From RHKX01 sp963743875 (GTDB lineage Bacteria > Actinomycetota > Thermoleophilia > Solirubrobacterales > 70-9), in the NCBI GenBank assembly GCA_963743875.1, contig CAVURM010000001.1:62001-126000 (forward strand): a stretch of DNA of 64,000 bases. Reading direction: 5' to 3'. Positions 43,659 through 53,700 of the stretch are shown in pieces; the stretch's first letter is position 1; each line of letters starts with the position of its first letter. The notes under the pieces are model-generated. The model was not told the origin of the DNA and did not search any database. It saw only the letters and a list, made by a program, of their open reading frames with translations. A program made the position numbers and the translations under genes.

Positions 43659-45887
43659 ATGCTGCCCAAGCCAACGAAGCGCCTGACGCCATCGAACTGG
43701 GCGAGCAAGAAGCCGTTCGGGATCGGCGAGCAGCGGCCCAACAACTACAAGGAGGTGTTCCGCGCCGGCTGGGAGAACCGCGACAGCCTCGGCTACACGT
43801 GGCGCATCCTCAACGAGGGCGTCTGCGACGGCTGCGCGCTCGGCACCAAGGGGATGAAGGACTGGACGATCCCCGGCGTCCACCTCTGCAACGTACGCCT
43901 GCGGTTGCTGCGGCTCAACACCATGGGTCCGCTCGACCCTGCGGAGCTCGCCGACGTCGAGCCGTTGCGGGAGCTTCGCGGGCAGCAGCTGCGCTCGCTC
44001 GGCCGGCTGCCCGAGCCGATGATTCGCCGCCACGGCGAGCCCGGGTTCACGCCGGTCACCTGGGACGAGGCACTCGACATCACCGCTGAGCGGATCAGGT
44101 CGGCTGGCGCTGAGCGCTGCGGATTCTTCCTGACCAGCCGTGGGATGTCGAACGAGAGCTACTACGGAGCCCAGAAGGCGGTCCGTGCGATCGGCACGAA
44201 CTCGATCGACAACGCCGCCCGGGTCTGCCACTCGCCCAGCACCTTTGCGCTCAAGGACGCGCTCGGGGTCGGGGCGACGACGTGCTCCTTCAGCGACTGG
44301 ATCGGCACCGACGTGATCGTCTTCATCGGCTCCAACGTCGCCAACAACCAGCCGGTGACGACCAAATACATCCACGTCGCCAAGAAGGCCGGAACGAGGA
44401 TCGTCGTCGTCAACCCGTTCCGCGAGCCCGGGATGGAGCGGTACTGGATCCCCTCCAAGCTCGAGAGCGCGGTGTTCGGCACCAAGATCGCCGACGACTT
44501 CTTCGCCCTCAACACCGGCGGTGACATGGGCTTTCTGGTCGGCGCCTTCAAGCACCTGATCGAGGCCGGCGCCGTCGATGAGGAGTTCATCGGCGCCCAC
44601 ACGACCGGCTTCGACGAGGTTCGGGAGATGGCGGAGGGCGCGAGCTGGGACGAGCTGGAGCTGGTCGCCGGGACCAGCCGGAAGCGGATCGCAGCATTCG
44701 CCGAGATCCTCGGCCGCTGCCGCAACGGCGTGTTCGTTTGGAGCATGGGCGTGACTCAGCACGAGCGCGGCGAGGACAACGTTCGCTCGATCCTCAACCT
44801 GGCGCTCGCTCGCGGATGGGTCGGGCGTGAGGGCTGCGGGCTGATGCCGATCCGCGGCCACTCGGGGGTGCAGGGTGGGGCCGAGATGGGCTGCTACTCG
44901 ACCGCGTTCCCCGGCGGCAAGGACGTGACCGAGTCAAACGCGAGAGCCCTGGCCGACCTCTGGGGCTTCGACGTTCCCCACTCACCCGGGCTGACCGCCC
45001 CGGGGATGGTCGACGCGGCGGGCCGGGGTGAGCTCGACCTGTTGTTCGCCTCGGGTGGCAACTTCCTCGACGTCCTGCCCGACCCCGAGTCGGTCGCCGA
45101 CACGCTGAGCCGAATCCCGCTGCGGGTCCATATGGATCTCGTGCCGTCGTCGCAGATGCTCGTCGATCCGCCGGAGGGCGGCGCGGTTCTGATCCTTCCG
45201 GCCGAGACCCGGTACGAGGCGAGGGGCGGGGTCACCGAGACGAGCACCGAGCGTCGGGTGATCCTCAGTCCGGAGATCCCCGGGCAGCGGATCGAAGGTG
45301 CCCGGCAGGAGTGGGACGTTTTCGGGGATCTGGCGGCTCGCGTCAGACCGGAGTTGGCCGACCGCGTGCGCTTCGCCGGTACGCCCGAGATCCGCGAGGA
45401 GATCGCCCGGGTCGTGCCGCGCTACGAGGAGATCGCCGATTTGAGGGAGGGCGGGGACTCCTTCCAGTACGGCGGGCCGCTGCTGCCCGAGGGGACGGAT
45501 TTCCCGACCTCCGACGGCAAGGCGCACTTCGTCTGCGTGCAGGTTCCCGACCCGATCCCCGCCGACGGCCGCTTCGTCGTCTCGACCAGGCGCGGCAAGC
45601 AGTTCAACTCGATGGTCCAGGAGCGGGGCGACGCGATCACCGGGGCGGCGCGGGAGTCGGTGTTGATCGCAACGGCCGACGCGGAGCGACTCGGGCTGTC
45701 CGAGGGCGATCCGGTGTTTCTGCGCAACGACCACGGAGAGTTCCGCGGCATCGTGTTCACCGCCCCGATCGCCCCCGGCAACCTCCAGGTCCACTGGCCG
45801 GAGGGCAACGTCCTGATCGGCCACCGGCGCTCGGCGGAGGCCGGCGTCCCCGATTACAACGCCCGGGTCGAGATCCTTCCCGGCTGA
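43659..45887 (+). CDS. FdhF/YdeP family molybdopterin oxidoreductase (formate dehydrogenase alpha-like)
   Basis: The 742-residue protein has the FdhF/YdeP-type N-terminus with NEGVCDGCALGTKGMKDWT, cysteines C56, C59 and C77 as Fe-S ligand candidates. The Mo-bisMGD domains follow: GTNSIDNAARVCHSPSTFALKDALG, DVIVFIGSNVANNQPVTTKYI, RIVVVNPFREPGMERYW, FVWSMGVTQHERGEDNVRSILNLAL, GRGELDLLFASGGNFLDVLPDP, and a C-terminal cap with GKQFNSMVQ. YdeP-group enzymes are annotated as formate dehydrogenases, but true substrates are often untested. FdhD next door supports a formate-dehydrogenase-like cofactor. No electron-transfer subunit is adjacent. The gene has no frame breaks. Confidence 0.9.
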   Translation: MLPKPTKRLTPSNWASKKPFGIGEQRPNNYKEVFRAGWENRDSLGYTWRILNEGVCDGCALGTKGMKDWTIPGVHLCNVRLRLLRLNTMGPLDPAELADVEPLRELRGQQLRSLGRLPEPMIRRHGEPGFTPVTWDEALDITAERIRSAGAERCGFFLTSRGMSNESYYGAQKAVRAIGTNSIDNAARVCHSPSTFALKDALGVGATTCSFSDWIGTDVIVFIGSNVANNQPVTTKYIHVAKKAGTRIVVVNPFREPGMERYWIPSKLESAVFGTKIADDFFALNTGGDMGFLVGAFKHLIEAGAVDEEFIGAHTTGFDEVREMAEGASWDELELVAGTSRKRIAAFAEILGRCRNGVFVWSMGVTQHERGEDNVRSILNLALARGWVGREGCGLMPIRGHSGVQGGAEMGCYSTAFPGGKDVTESNARALADLWGFDVPHSPGLTAPGMVDAAGRGELDLLFASGGNFLDVLPDPESVADTLSRIPLRVHMDLVPSSQMLVDPPEGGAVLILPAETRYEARGGVTETSTERRVILSPEIPGQRIEGARQEWDVFGDLAARVRPELADRVRFAGTPEIREEIARVVPRYEEIADLREGGDSFQYGGPLLPEGTDFPTSDGKAHFVCVQVPDPIPADGRFVVSTRRGKQFNSMVQERGDAITGAARESVLIATADAERLGLSEGDPVFLRNDHGEFRGIVFTAPIAPGNLQVHWPEGNVLIGHRRSAEAGVPDYNARVEILPG

Positions 45888-45902
45888 GGATCTGCGGAGC
45901 GA

Positions 45903-46473
45903 TCAGAGCAGCCGCTCGATCCGCTCGAGCTCAGCCGGGTCGTTGACGTTGGCGAACATCGCGTCCGGGTCGCCGAAGGCGCGCAGCTCGCTGGTCGGGA
46001 TCGTCTCGCCGTCGAGCTCGACGGCCAATTTGATCAGCGGTTCGTTCATGACCAGTGCCGCCTTCAGCCGCGGCAGGAGATCGGGGCTGTAGCGGGCGAC
46101 GAGCGGCTGTGGCCGCGGGTTGGCAGGGAGGGCCAGGTCCGCTTCGCGACCCGCCAGCTCCACCACCAGGGAGGGCGGGATCAGCGGCAGGTCGCAGGCG
46201 AGCGCGACGAGCGGCTCACCGAGCTGCTCGAGCGCCGCGATGATCCCGGTCAGCGGGTGCAGCGGGTCGTCGGCCTCGATGATCATCCGGCAGCTCAGTT
46301 CCGGTAAGCGGCGAGCCGGCCTTGGCGACGACGATCGGCTCGAGCCCGGCCGCCGCAGCCGTGGCGATCGGGTAGGAGATCAGCGGCCTCCCGGCAAGCT
46401 CGACGACGGCCTTCGGCTCGCCCATCCGCCTGCTTCGGCCGCCGGCAAGGATCGCAACGTATCGCGCCTTCAC
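45903..46473 (-). CDS. mobA: Molybdenum cofactor guanylyltransferase (one frame interruption)
   Basis: Starting at GTG 46473 the product reads YVAILAGGRSRRMGEPKAVVELAGRPLISY, the LAGGxSxRMGxxK nucleotide site of MobA. After KAGSPL (about 46305) one base appears extra and the family sequence continues in the next frame as ELSCRMIIEADDPLHPLTGIIAALEQLGEPLVALACDLPLI, ending at 45903. The total is about 189 residues. MobA links GMP from GTP to molybdopterin, making the MGD cofactor used by the two oxidoreductases in this window. It diverges from moeA by 25 bases. Confidence 0.88.
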
Positions 46474-46498
46474 CCCACCAGTCTCGCAGCGATCGGGG

Positions 46499-47724
46499 AT
46501 GATCCGGATGAAGGTGGAGGCGCTGATCGACATCGAACCCGCACGAGACCTGGTGCTCGAGCGAGCAACCCCGCTCGGTTCCGAGCGCCTTCCGCTGCGC
46601 TTGGCGGAGGGCAGGATTCTCGCCGAGCCGGTTGTGTCCAGGGTCGACGTGCCCGGATTCGACAACTCCGCGATGGACGGCTTTTCCCTCCGCGCCGCCG
46701 ATACTGACGGCGCCGATGAGGACCCGCGCTCGCTTCGTATCGTCGATGAGTCGCGGGCGGGCCATCCGGCGAGTACGACACTCGCTTCGGGCGAGGCGAT
46801 CGCGATCTCGACCGGGGCGATGGTTCCCGCGGGGCGGACGCGGTGATCCGGGTCGAGGACACCGATCGGGACGGGGACCGGGTCACGGTCAGGGCCGCCG
46901 TCCGGCCGGGCGGCAGCATCCGCCGTGGTGGCGAGGACATGCCCGCCGGGTGCCTGATTGTCGATCCGGGAGCACGAATCGGGGCGGCGGAGCTCGGAGC
47001 GTTCGCCGCCGGGGGCGTTCCCGAGGTCGCCTGCGCCCGTCGCCCTCGGGTGTCGGTGCTGCTGACCGGGGACGAGTTGATCGAACCCGATCGCGAACTG
47101 GGTCCGGGACAGATCCACGACTCGAATGCCTACGCCGTCCCACCGCTCGCCACCGATGTCGGGGCCGAGCTCGGGATCGTCGAGGTGATCGGCGACGACC
47201 GGGCGGCCACGCGTTCGGCGCTGGAGCGGGGGCTGGCCGGCGACGTCCTCGTCGTCTGCGGCGGCGTCTCGGTCGGGGATCACGATCACGTTCGTCCGGC
47301 GCTCGAGTCGCTGGGTGTCGAGCAGGTCTTCTGGGGGGTCTCGCTCCGCCCCGGCAAGCCGACCTATTTCGGTGTGGCGCCGTCGGGTGCGCTCGTCTTC
47401 GGGCTGCCCGGCAACCCCGTCTCGGCCATGGTCACCTTCGCCCTCTTCGTCCGCCCGGCGTTGCTCGCCATGCAGGGGGCCGACCCCTCCGCCCGCAGCT
47501 TGGTCGCCAGGCTGACCGAGGCCTACACGAAGGTCCGCGGACGGGCCGAGGCGATCAGGGTCAGGGTCGAGCCCGGGGAGGCCGGTTGGGAGATCACCCC
47601 GACCGGTCCGCAGGGCTCCCACGTGCTGACGTCGATGATCGGCGCCGACGGCCTGGCGTTCGGCGCCGCCGATCAGGTCGAGTTGCCGGCCGGTACCCAG
47701 CTCCCGGTGGAGTTGCTCAGATGA
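46499..47724 (+). CDS. moeA: Molybdopterin molybdenumtransferase MoeA (one frame interruption)
   Basis: The first 115 codons read ALIDIEPARDLVLERATPLG, VPGFDNSAMDGFSLRAAD and ISTGAMVPAG. A GGGG run at 46831-46834 is one base short of restoring ADAVIRVEDTDRD, after which the rest is intact: GCLIVDPGARIGAAELG, VLLTGDELIEPDRELGPGQIHDSNAYA, CGGVSVGDHDHVRPAL and VFGLPGNPVSAMVTFALF. The total is about 408 residues, normal for MoeA. It inserts molybdate into adenylylated molybdopterin. Its TGA overlaps the ATG of moaX (47721-47724), starting a tightly coupled moeA-moaX-moaC-mog operon. Confidence 0.92.
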
Positions 47725-48416
47725 CGGGTAGCCTCGTCTCGATGCCGGCGATGACCGTAAGCGTGCGCCTCTTCGCGATCCTGCGCGAGCGGGCGGGCCG
47801 CGACTCGATCGAGCTCGAGCTCCAGCCGGGCGCCACGGTCGGCGACGCGATTTCGGCGCTCGGCGAGACGGCGGAGCTCTCCGGGGTGATCGACCGACTG
47901 CCGGTTGCGATGGCGGTCAATCGCGACTACGCCACCGCCGACACCGTGCTCTCATCCGGCGACGAGGTCGCGTTGATCCCGCCGGTCAGCGGCGGGGCCG
48001 CGGACGTCCACAGCCGGGTGACGGCCGAGCCGTTGTCGCTCGAGCGCCTCGCGAAGATGGTCGGGCGCAGCGGGGCCGGGGCCGTGGTCAGCTTTCAGGG
48101 AGTTACCCGAGAGGTCGAGCGACTCGACTACGAGGCCTACGACGAGATGGCGGCCGAGCGCATCGCGGAGATCCTCCTGGAGTGCATGGAGCGTCACGGG
48201 TTCGAGGCCGCAGCTGCCGAACACAGGATCGGCTCGGTGCCGCTGGGCGAGCCGAGCGTGATCGTCTGCGTCTCGGCCGCTCACCGGGAGGAGGCCTTCG
48301 CCGGCGCCCGCGAGGCGATCGACCGGATCAAGGCCGAGGCGCCGATCTGGAAGCGCGAGATCGAGGGAGGTGAGGCCAAATGGGTGGAGGGGACGAGTCC
48401 GGTCCGGCCGGGCTGA
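47721..48416 (+). CDS. moaX: Fused molybdopterin synthase, MoaD-MoaE (MoaX-like)
   Basis: The 231-residue protein joins two subunits of molybdopterin synthase. Residues about 11-92 are MoaD (VSVRLFAILRERAG to VALIPPVSGG), ending in the Gly-Gly that must become a thiocarboxylate (G91-G92). Residues about 93-231 are MoaE (DVHSRVTAEPLSLERLAKMVG, GAVVSFQGVTREV, HRIGSVPLGEPSVIVCVSAAHREEAF, APIWKREIEGGEAKWVEG). In mycobacterial MoaX the fusion is cut after the GG before it is active; the same must hold here, or activation occurs by another route. It starts in ATGA overlap with moeA and overlaps moaC by 37 bases. Confidence 0.92.
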   Translation: MTGSLVSMPAMTVSVRLFAILRERAGRDSIELELQPGATVGDAISALGETAELSGVIDRLPVAMAVNRDYATADTVLSSGDEVALIPPVSGGAADVHSRVTAEPLSLERLAKMVGRSGAGAVVSFQGVTREVERLDYEAYDEMAAERIAEILLECMERHGFEAAAAEHRIGSVPLGEPSVIVCVSAAHREEAFAGAREAIDRIKAEAPIWKREIEGGEAKWVEGTSPVRPG

Positions 48417-48886
48417 CGCACATCGGGCCCGACGGCGCGGCTCGGATGGTCGACGTCGGCGCCAAGGCGGAGAGCGAGCGGCGTGCCGTTGCCGAGGCCG
48501 TGGTTCGGATGAAGCCGGAGACCGCGCGCGCGGTCGAGGCCGGCGACGGCCCCAAGGGCGACGTCCTCGGTACGGCGCGGATCGCCGGCATCGGCGCCGC
48601 CAAACGGGCCGGCTCCCTGGTGCCGCTCGCCCACCCGTTGCCGCTCAGCTTCGCCGATGTCCGCGCCGAGGTCGACGCCGAGGCCGGCAGGGTGACGTTG
48701 ACCGCCGAGACCCGCTGCGTCGGCAGAACAGGGGTCGAGATCGAGGCGATGACCGCAGCGTCGATCGCGGCCGTGACCGTCTACGACATGGTCAAGGCGA
48801 TCGAGCGCGGCGTCGAGATCGAGCGGGTCCGCCTGCTTCACAAGAGCGGCGGCAAGAGCGGCGATTGGAACGCCGCCGATGACTGA
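48380..48886 (+). CDS. moaC: Cyclic pyranopterin monophosphate synthase MoaC
   Basis: The 168-residue protein reads LTHIGPDGAARMVDVGAKAESER, KGDVLGTARIAGIGAAKRAGSLVPLAHPLPLSF and GVEIEAMTAASIAAVTVYDMVKAIERG, covering the full MoaC active site (conserved Asp/Lys in KGDVL and YDMVKA, His in LAHPLP). It converts the MoaA product to cPMP. ATG 48380 has a GGAGGTGAGG ribosome-binding site inside moaX. It overlaps mog by 8 bases. The N-terminal ten residues are less conserved. Confidence 0.96.
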   Translation: MGGGDESGPAGLTHIGPDGAARMVDVGAKAESERRAVAEAVVRMKPETARAVEAGDGPKGDVLGTARIAGIGAAKRAGSLVPLAHPLPLSFADVRAEVDAEAGRVTLTAETRCVGRTGVEIEAMTAASIAAVTVYDMVKAIERGVEIERVRLLHKSGGKSGDWNAADD

Positions 48887-49394
48887 GGGGGCGCCCGATG
48901 GGCCCGGAGGGTTCCGCGCGGCGATCCTCAGCATCAGCTCCTCCCGCGCGGAGGGCAGTGGGGCGGAGGATCTGAGCGGAGACGAGCTGGCGCGGTTCGC
49001 CGAGGATCTCGGTGCCGAGATCATCAGCCGTGAGCTGATCGGCGACGAGCGCGACCTCGTCGAGGAGCGCCTGCGCTACCTCTGCGACGAGCTCGGATGC
49101 GACCTGTTGCTGACGACCGGGGGAACCGGCTTCTCCTCCGACGACATCACGCCCGAGGCGACGTTGGCGGTCGCCGAGCGCGTCGCCCCCGGAATCGCCG
49201 AGGCGATGCGGCTCGTCTCCCGCGAGCACACCACCCACTGGATGCTCTCCCGCAACGTCGCCGCGATCAGGGGAGCGACGCTGATCGTCAATTTCCCCGG
49301 CAGCCCGAAGGCGATCGGCGAGGCCGGAGAGGCGATCGCCGAGGCGTTGCCGCACGCGTTGCGGCTGCTGAGGGGCGGTATCGGCGGCCACTGA
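48879..49394 (+). CDS. mog: Molybdopterin adenylyltransferase (Mog/MoaB family)
   Basis: The 171-residue protein has RAAILSISSSRAEGSG, DLLLTTGGTGFSSDDITPEATLAVAER (the TGGTG motif and the catalytic Asp pair), PGIAEAMRLVSRE and TLIVNFPGSPKAIGEAGEAI. Mog-type enzymes adenylylate molybdopterin before MoeA adds molybdenum. MoaB in some actinobacteria has the same role, so either name is defensible. It is the last gene of the moeA-moaX-moaC-mog operon. Confidence 0.92.
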   Translation: MTEGAPDGPGGFRAAILSISSSRAEGSGAEDLSGDELARFAEDLGAEIISRELIGDERDLVEERLRYLCDELGCDLLLTTGGTGFSSDDITPEATLAVAERVAPGIAEAMRLVSREHTTHWMLSRNVAAIRGATLIVNFPGSPKAIGEAGEAIAEALPHALRLLRGGIGGH

Positions 49395-49405
49395 AGGCGA
49401 GTGGA

Positions 49406-49439
49406 TGCGGATATCGGCCATATGTCGCCCCTATCCGCA
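49406..49439. terminator. 8-bp perfect hairpin between convergent mog and metallophosphoesterase
   Basis: TGCGGATA at 49406-49413 and TATCCGCA at 49432-49439 are perfectly complementary around an 18-base loop. It lies in the 83-base gap after the mog stop and before the stop of the opposing gene. A run of Ts is weak, so termination strength is uncertain. Confidence 0.45.
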
Positions 49440-49477
49440 CGCGCTTCGTGAAGACCCCCTTTCGGTTCATCCGGCCA

Positions 49478-50607
49478 TCACCGGACGCCCGCCCGTCCGG
49501 CCAGGACCTCGCGATCGACGTCGGCGAGGACCTCGACCAACTCCGGCGGACCCGTATCTCCGACGACGACCATCGATCCCGGCCAGAACGGGCTCTGGGG
49601 AACGGCGAGGCCCAGCAGCGCCTCGGTGTAGATCCAGTTGCCGGTGTTGTGGAGGGTGACGCCGTTGCGCTCCCAGACCGGTGTCGTCGGGTCTCGCCGT
49701 CGCCCGGCATCGCCCCGCGGCGGTGGATGTGGCCGAAGATCACGTGCTCGGCCTCGATGTCGAGCCGCTCGACGACGACGTGCATCGCCTCGACGCCGGC
49801 GCGTCCGATCTCGGTGATCGAGAAGTCCCGTTTGAAGCGCCCGAGCCCTGCCCGCTCCATTCCGCGCAACGCCGTCGGGATCACCGCCGAGCCGATCAGC
49901 TTGCCGCGGATGGTCCGCGCCTTGCCCGAGGCTCCGCCGATCGTCTCCCAGATCTGAAGCGCCCGGGACTTGCCCTCCTTGTCGCCTCCGAATGCCCGTC
50001 CGCCCTGGGCGAGGCTGAAGATCAGGTCGTAGACGGGAGCGTGGACCTCCTCGTAGTCGTGGGGCGTCTCGCGGCGGCCGGTCGGCGTGCCGGCCAGTCG
50101 GTCGACGGTGGCGACCGAGAGGCGCTCGATCGTCGGCAGGGTGACGTGGCTGTCGAGGTAGTGGCCGTGGGTCGCGAAGACGTCGTCGCGGACCCAGTAG
50201 CCGGGGTAGCGGACCTCGAGTCGGGCGTCGCCGAGCCAGTCGGCGATCGTCTCGACGGCCGGGTGGGGTGAGCTGACGATCTCGTCGAGCGCCGCCGGAC
50301 GCTCCTCGGTCCGGGCGCGCTCCAGCCATGGTCCCAGCAGTCGGTGGTCGTGATTGCCGGGGACGAGGATCACCTCGCCGCCGGCGAATGCTTCGCCGAT
50401 CTCCTCGAAGAAGTCCTGTGTGCTTGACAGCGATTCACCGAGCGGGCCGTCGCGAAGCTCGACCGTGTCTCCGAGCAGAACCAGCCGCTCGGCGTCGACT
50501 CCCGCGAACGCCTCGAGCAGGCGCTCGCGCAGCGGCTTCCGCCGCAGTACGTCGCTCTCGGAGAGCGCGCCGAGGTGCAGGTCGGAGATCAGAACCGTGG
50601 TCGCCAC
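49478..50607 (-). CDS. Metallophosphoesterase, calcineurin-like (one frame interruption)
   Basis: The product is about 376 residues. Metal-binding motifs appear in order: LISDLHLG (DxH), LLGDTVELRDG, LVPGNHDHRL (GNHD), FATHGHYLDS and FGHIHRRG (GHxH). The family motif GDxxD reads GDTVE here. After RRGAMPGDGET (about 49690) a CCC run is one C short, and the correct sequence continues as TPVWERNGVTLHNTGNWIYTEALLGL to LVEVLADVDREVLAGRAGVR, stop 49478. Such proteins act on phosphodiesters, nucleotides or UDP-lipids. The substrate is unknown. It diverges from the oxidoreductase fusion by 95 bases, in which I see no clear operator. Confidence 0.85.
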
Positions 50608-50702
50608 CGGGCAATCCTCGCAACTCCACCCGCCCGGCAGGCGGGACGGCCGGAAACGGCCGCCGCACGTGGGATCGCTGCCGATAGACTCGCCGGCGGG
50701 AA

Positions 50703-53700
50703 ATGGAGAGCGTTACGTCCACGGGCGCATCGGCCCACTCGACGCCAACGGCACCGGGATCGCGGTGGAGAACCCTGCGACCGGCGAGACCCTGACGCAC
50801 GTTCCCGATCTCGGTCCCGACGACGTCGCGGCGATCGTCGAGAGGGCTCGCGTGGTCCAGCCCGATTGGTTCGCCGCCGGCTTCGACGAGCGGGCTCGAA
50901 TCCTGATGGCGGCGCGTGCGTGGATGGTCGCCAACGGCGATCGGATCGTCGAGACGATCTGCGGTGAGACCGGCAAGCCGGCCGACGAGACGATGTTCGC
51001 GGAGCTGTCCTACGGCGTCGCCGCGCTCGAGTTCTGGGCCAAGAACGCGCCGACGATGCTCGCCGACGAGATCGTCGAAACCGCCTCGCCCTTCATCAGC
51101 GGCGGTCGCCAGCTCAAGGTCCGCTACGAGCCGCTCGGTGTCGTCGGCGTCATCGGACCGTGGAACTTCCCGCTGATCAACTCGTTCGGCGACTGCATTC
51201 CGGCGCTGGCCGCCGGCAACTCCGTCGTCCTCAAGCCCTCGGAGATCACGCCGTTGACGTCGCTGCTGATGGCCGAGATGCTCGCGGAGGCAGGCCTGCC
51301 CGAAGGCGATCTTCACGGTGGCGACCGGAATGGGTGCGACCGGTGCGGCCCTCGTCGATCTGGTCGACTACGTGATGTTCACCGGCTCGGTCAAGACGGG
51401 CAGGAGGGTGATGGCCCAGGCGGCCGAGAACCTGACGCCGGTCAGCCTCGAGCTCGGCGGCAAGGACCCGATGATCGTCCTCTCCGACGCCGATCTGGAG
51501 CGGGCGGTCAACGCCGCGGTCTCCAACGGCCTCAACAACTCCGGCCAGGTCTGCATCTCGGTCGAGCGGATCTACGTCGAGGACGAAGTGCACGACGAGT
51601 TCGTCGAGCGGCTGACCGAGAAGGTCGAGTCGCTCCGCCAGGGGCCTCCGGGCGAGCTCGGGTCGGTCGATGTCGGCGCGATCATCTTCCCGCCCCAGAT
51701 CGACCTGATCGACTCGCACGTCCGAGATGCGGTCGAGCGCGGGGCGGAGGTGCGCACCGGGGGCGACATCGGCGAGGGGCCCGGGCGCTTCTACGAGCCG
51801 ACCGTGCTGACCGGCGTCGACCACTCGATGCTCTGCATGACCGAGGAGACGTTCGGCCCGACCCTGCCCGTGATGAGGGTCGGCGACGCCGAGGAGGCCG
51901 TCGCCCTGGCCAACGACGGCCGCTACGGGCTGCAGGCCTCGGTCTGGACCCGCGACGTCGTCACGGGGGAGGCGCTCGCTCGGCGGATCGAGGCCGGCGT
52001 CGCCTGCGTCAACGACGCACAGCTCAACTACGGAGCGATGGAGCTGCCGATGGGCGGCTGGAAGGAGTCCGGGCTCGGCTCCCGACACGGTGCCGACGGG
52101 ATCCGCAAGTACACCAAGCGCCAGTCGCTTCTGATCACGCCCGGATACGCGCCTGCCCGGGAGCTGAACTGGTTCCCCTACGTCGGCGAGGTCACCTCGC
52201 AGGTCGGCGACACGCTCACCGCGCTGGTGATCAGCCCGGTCTTCGACGATGCGCAACGGGTGACGCTGGCAGCACTCTGCGACACCTGGGTTCCCTCGCT
52301 CGACCCGCCCGAGGGTCAGAGCGACCCGACCGGCTTCTGGGCCCGCTCGGCCAGCGACTACGCCGTTCCGGTCGCCGTCGAGATCGCGCTGCTCCAGTCG
52401 GGGGCCGCCGAGGAGCAGCTGAACGGCCTGCGCGGCCTGCTCGACGCCCTCGCCGCCGAGGGGATGGCCGCCGCGCATCCCGCAGGAGGGCCGCGAGGCG
52501 ATCGTCGACGCCTTCATGGCCGACCCCGAGGCTGCCGTCGGCCTCGACGCGCTGCGCGGGGTCTGCCTGACGATGCACTACGCGCTTCCCGACCTCGCGA
52601 CCGGGATCAACCCGAACTGGCCCGGCATGGGCTACCCGGGCCCGCAGGCGCTGCCGAAGCCGGCCGATCAGGTCGAGCGGCCGATCAAGCCGATCGTCCC
52701 CGACTCCGATCGAGCTGACGCTGCACGCCGACGCGGTCGTCGTCGGTTCCGGGGCGGGCGGCGGCGTGATCGCCGCCGAGCTCGCCGCCGCGGGCAAGAA
52801 GGTCTGCGTGCTCGAGATGGGCGGCTACCACGACGAGTCGGAGTTCAACGGTCTCGAGCTGTGGGCCTACCAGAACATCTTCCTCAATCAGGGACCGTTC
52901 CCGACGGCCGAGGGCCAGGTCTCGATCCAGGCCGGCTCGGCCCTCGGCGGGGGCACGGTGCTGAACTGGACCAACTGCCTGCGGACGACCGATCACGTCC
53001 GCGGCGAGTGGGCCGAGCACGGCCTCGAGGGCATCGACGGCTCCGACTACGACGCTCACATGGACGCGGTCTGGGAGCGACTCGGCGTGACCGGAGAGTG
53101 CAGCGACCTGAACGGACCCCACAGGCTCCTGCAGAAGGGTTGCGAAGCACTGGGACTCGACTTCCGCGGCATCACCCGCAACACCGATCCCACCACCTAT
53201 GACCCGGTCACGGCCGGCTACTTGGGCTTCGGCGACCAGTCGGGCTCGAAGCGCTCGACTGCCAAGACCTACCTCGCCGACGCTGCCGCCGACGAAGCCG
53301 ACTTCCTCGTCCATTGCCGAGTCGAGCGGGTGATCGTCGAGAACGGCAGGGCGGCCGGCGTCGAGGCCGTCTATCTCGATCCAGAGGGTCGCAGCGCCAA
53401 GGTCACGGTCAGGGCGCCGACCGTCGTCGTCGCCTGCGGCTCGGTCGAGTCACCGGGGCTCCTGCTGCGGTCTGAGATCGGCGGGCCCGCCGCCGGCAAC
53501 TACCTGCGACTGCATCCGACCAGCGTCGTGTTCGGCTATCACGAGGAGCAGCAGGACCCCTGGTGGGGCCCCCCGCAGGCCGGGCTCTCCCACGAGTTCG
53601 CCGAGCTTCGACGACGGCCATGGCTTCCTGATCGAGTGCGCCCAGCACACGACCGGGCTGACCGCGGCGGCGCTTCCGTGGCGCTCCGGCCGCGATCACA

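Noticed and set aside
42804..44861. Long minus-strand open frame of 685 codons across fdhD and the oxidoreductase
   Set aside because: It is an antisense shadow caused by high GC content; the plus-strand oxidoreductase and minus-strand fdhD in other frames carry the recognisable motifs, and this frame has none.
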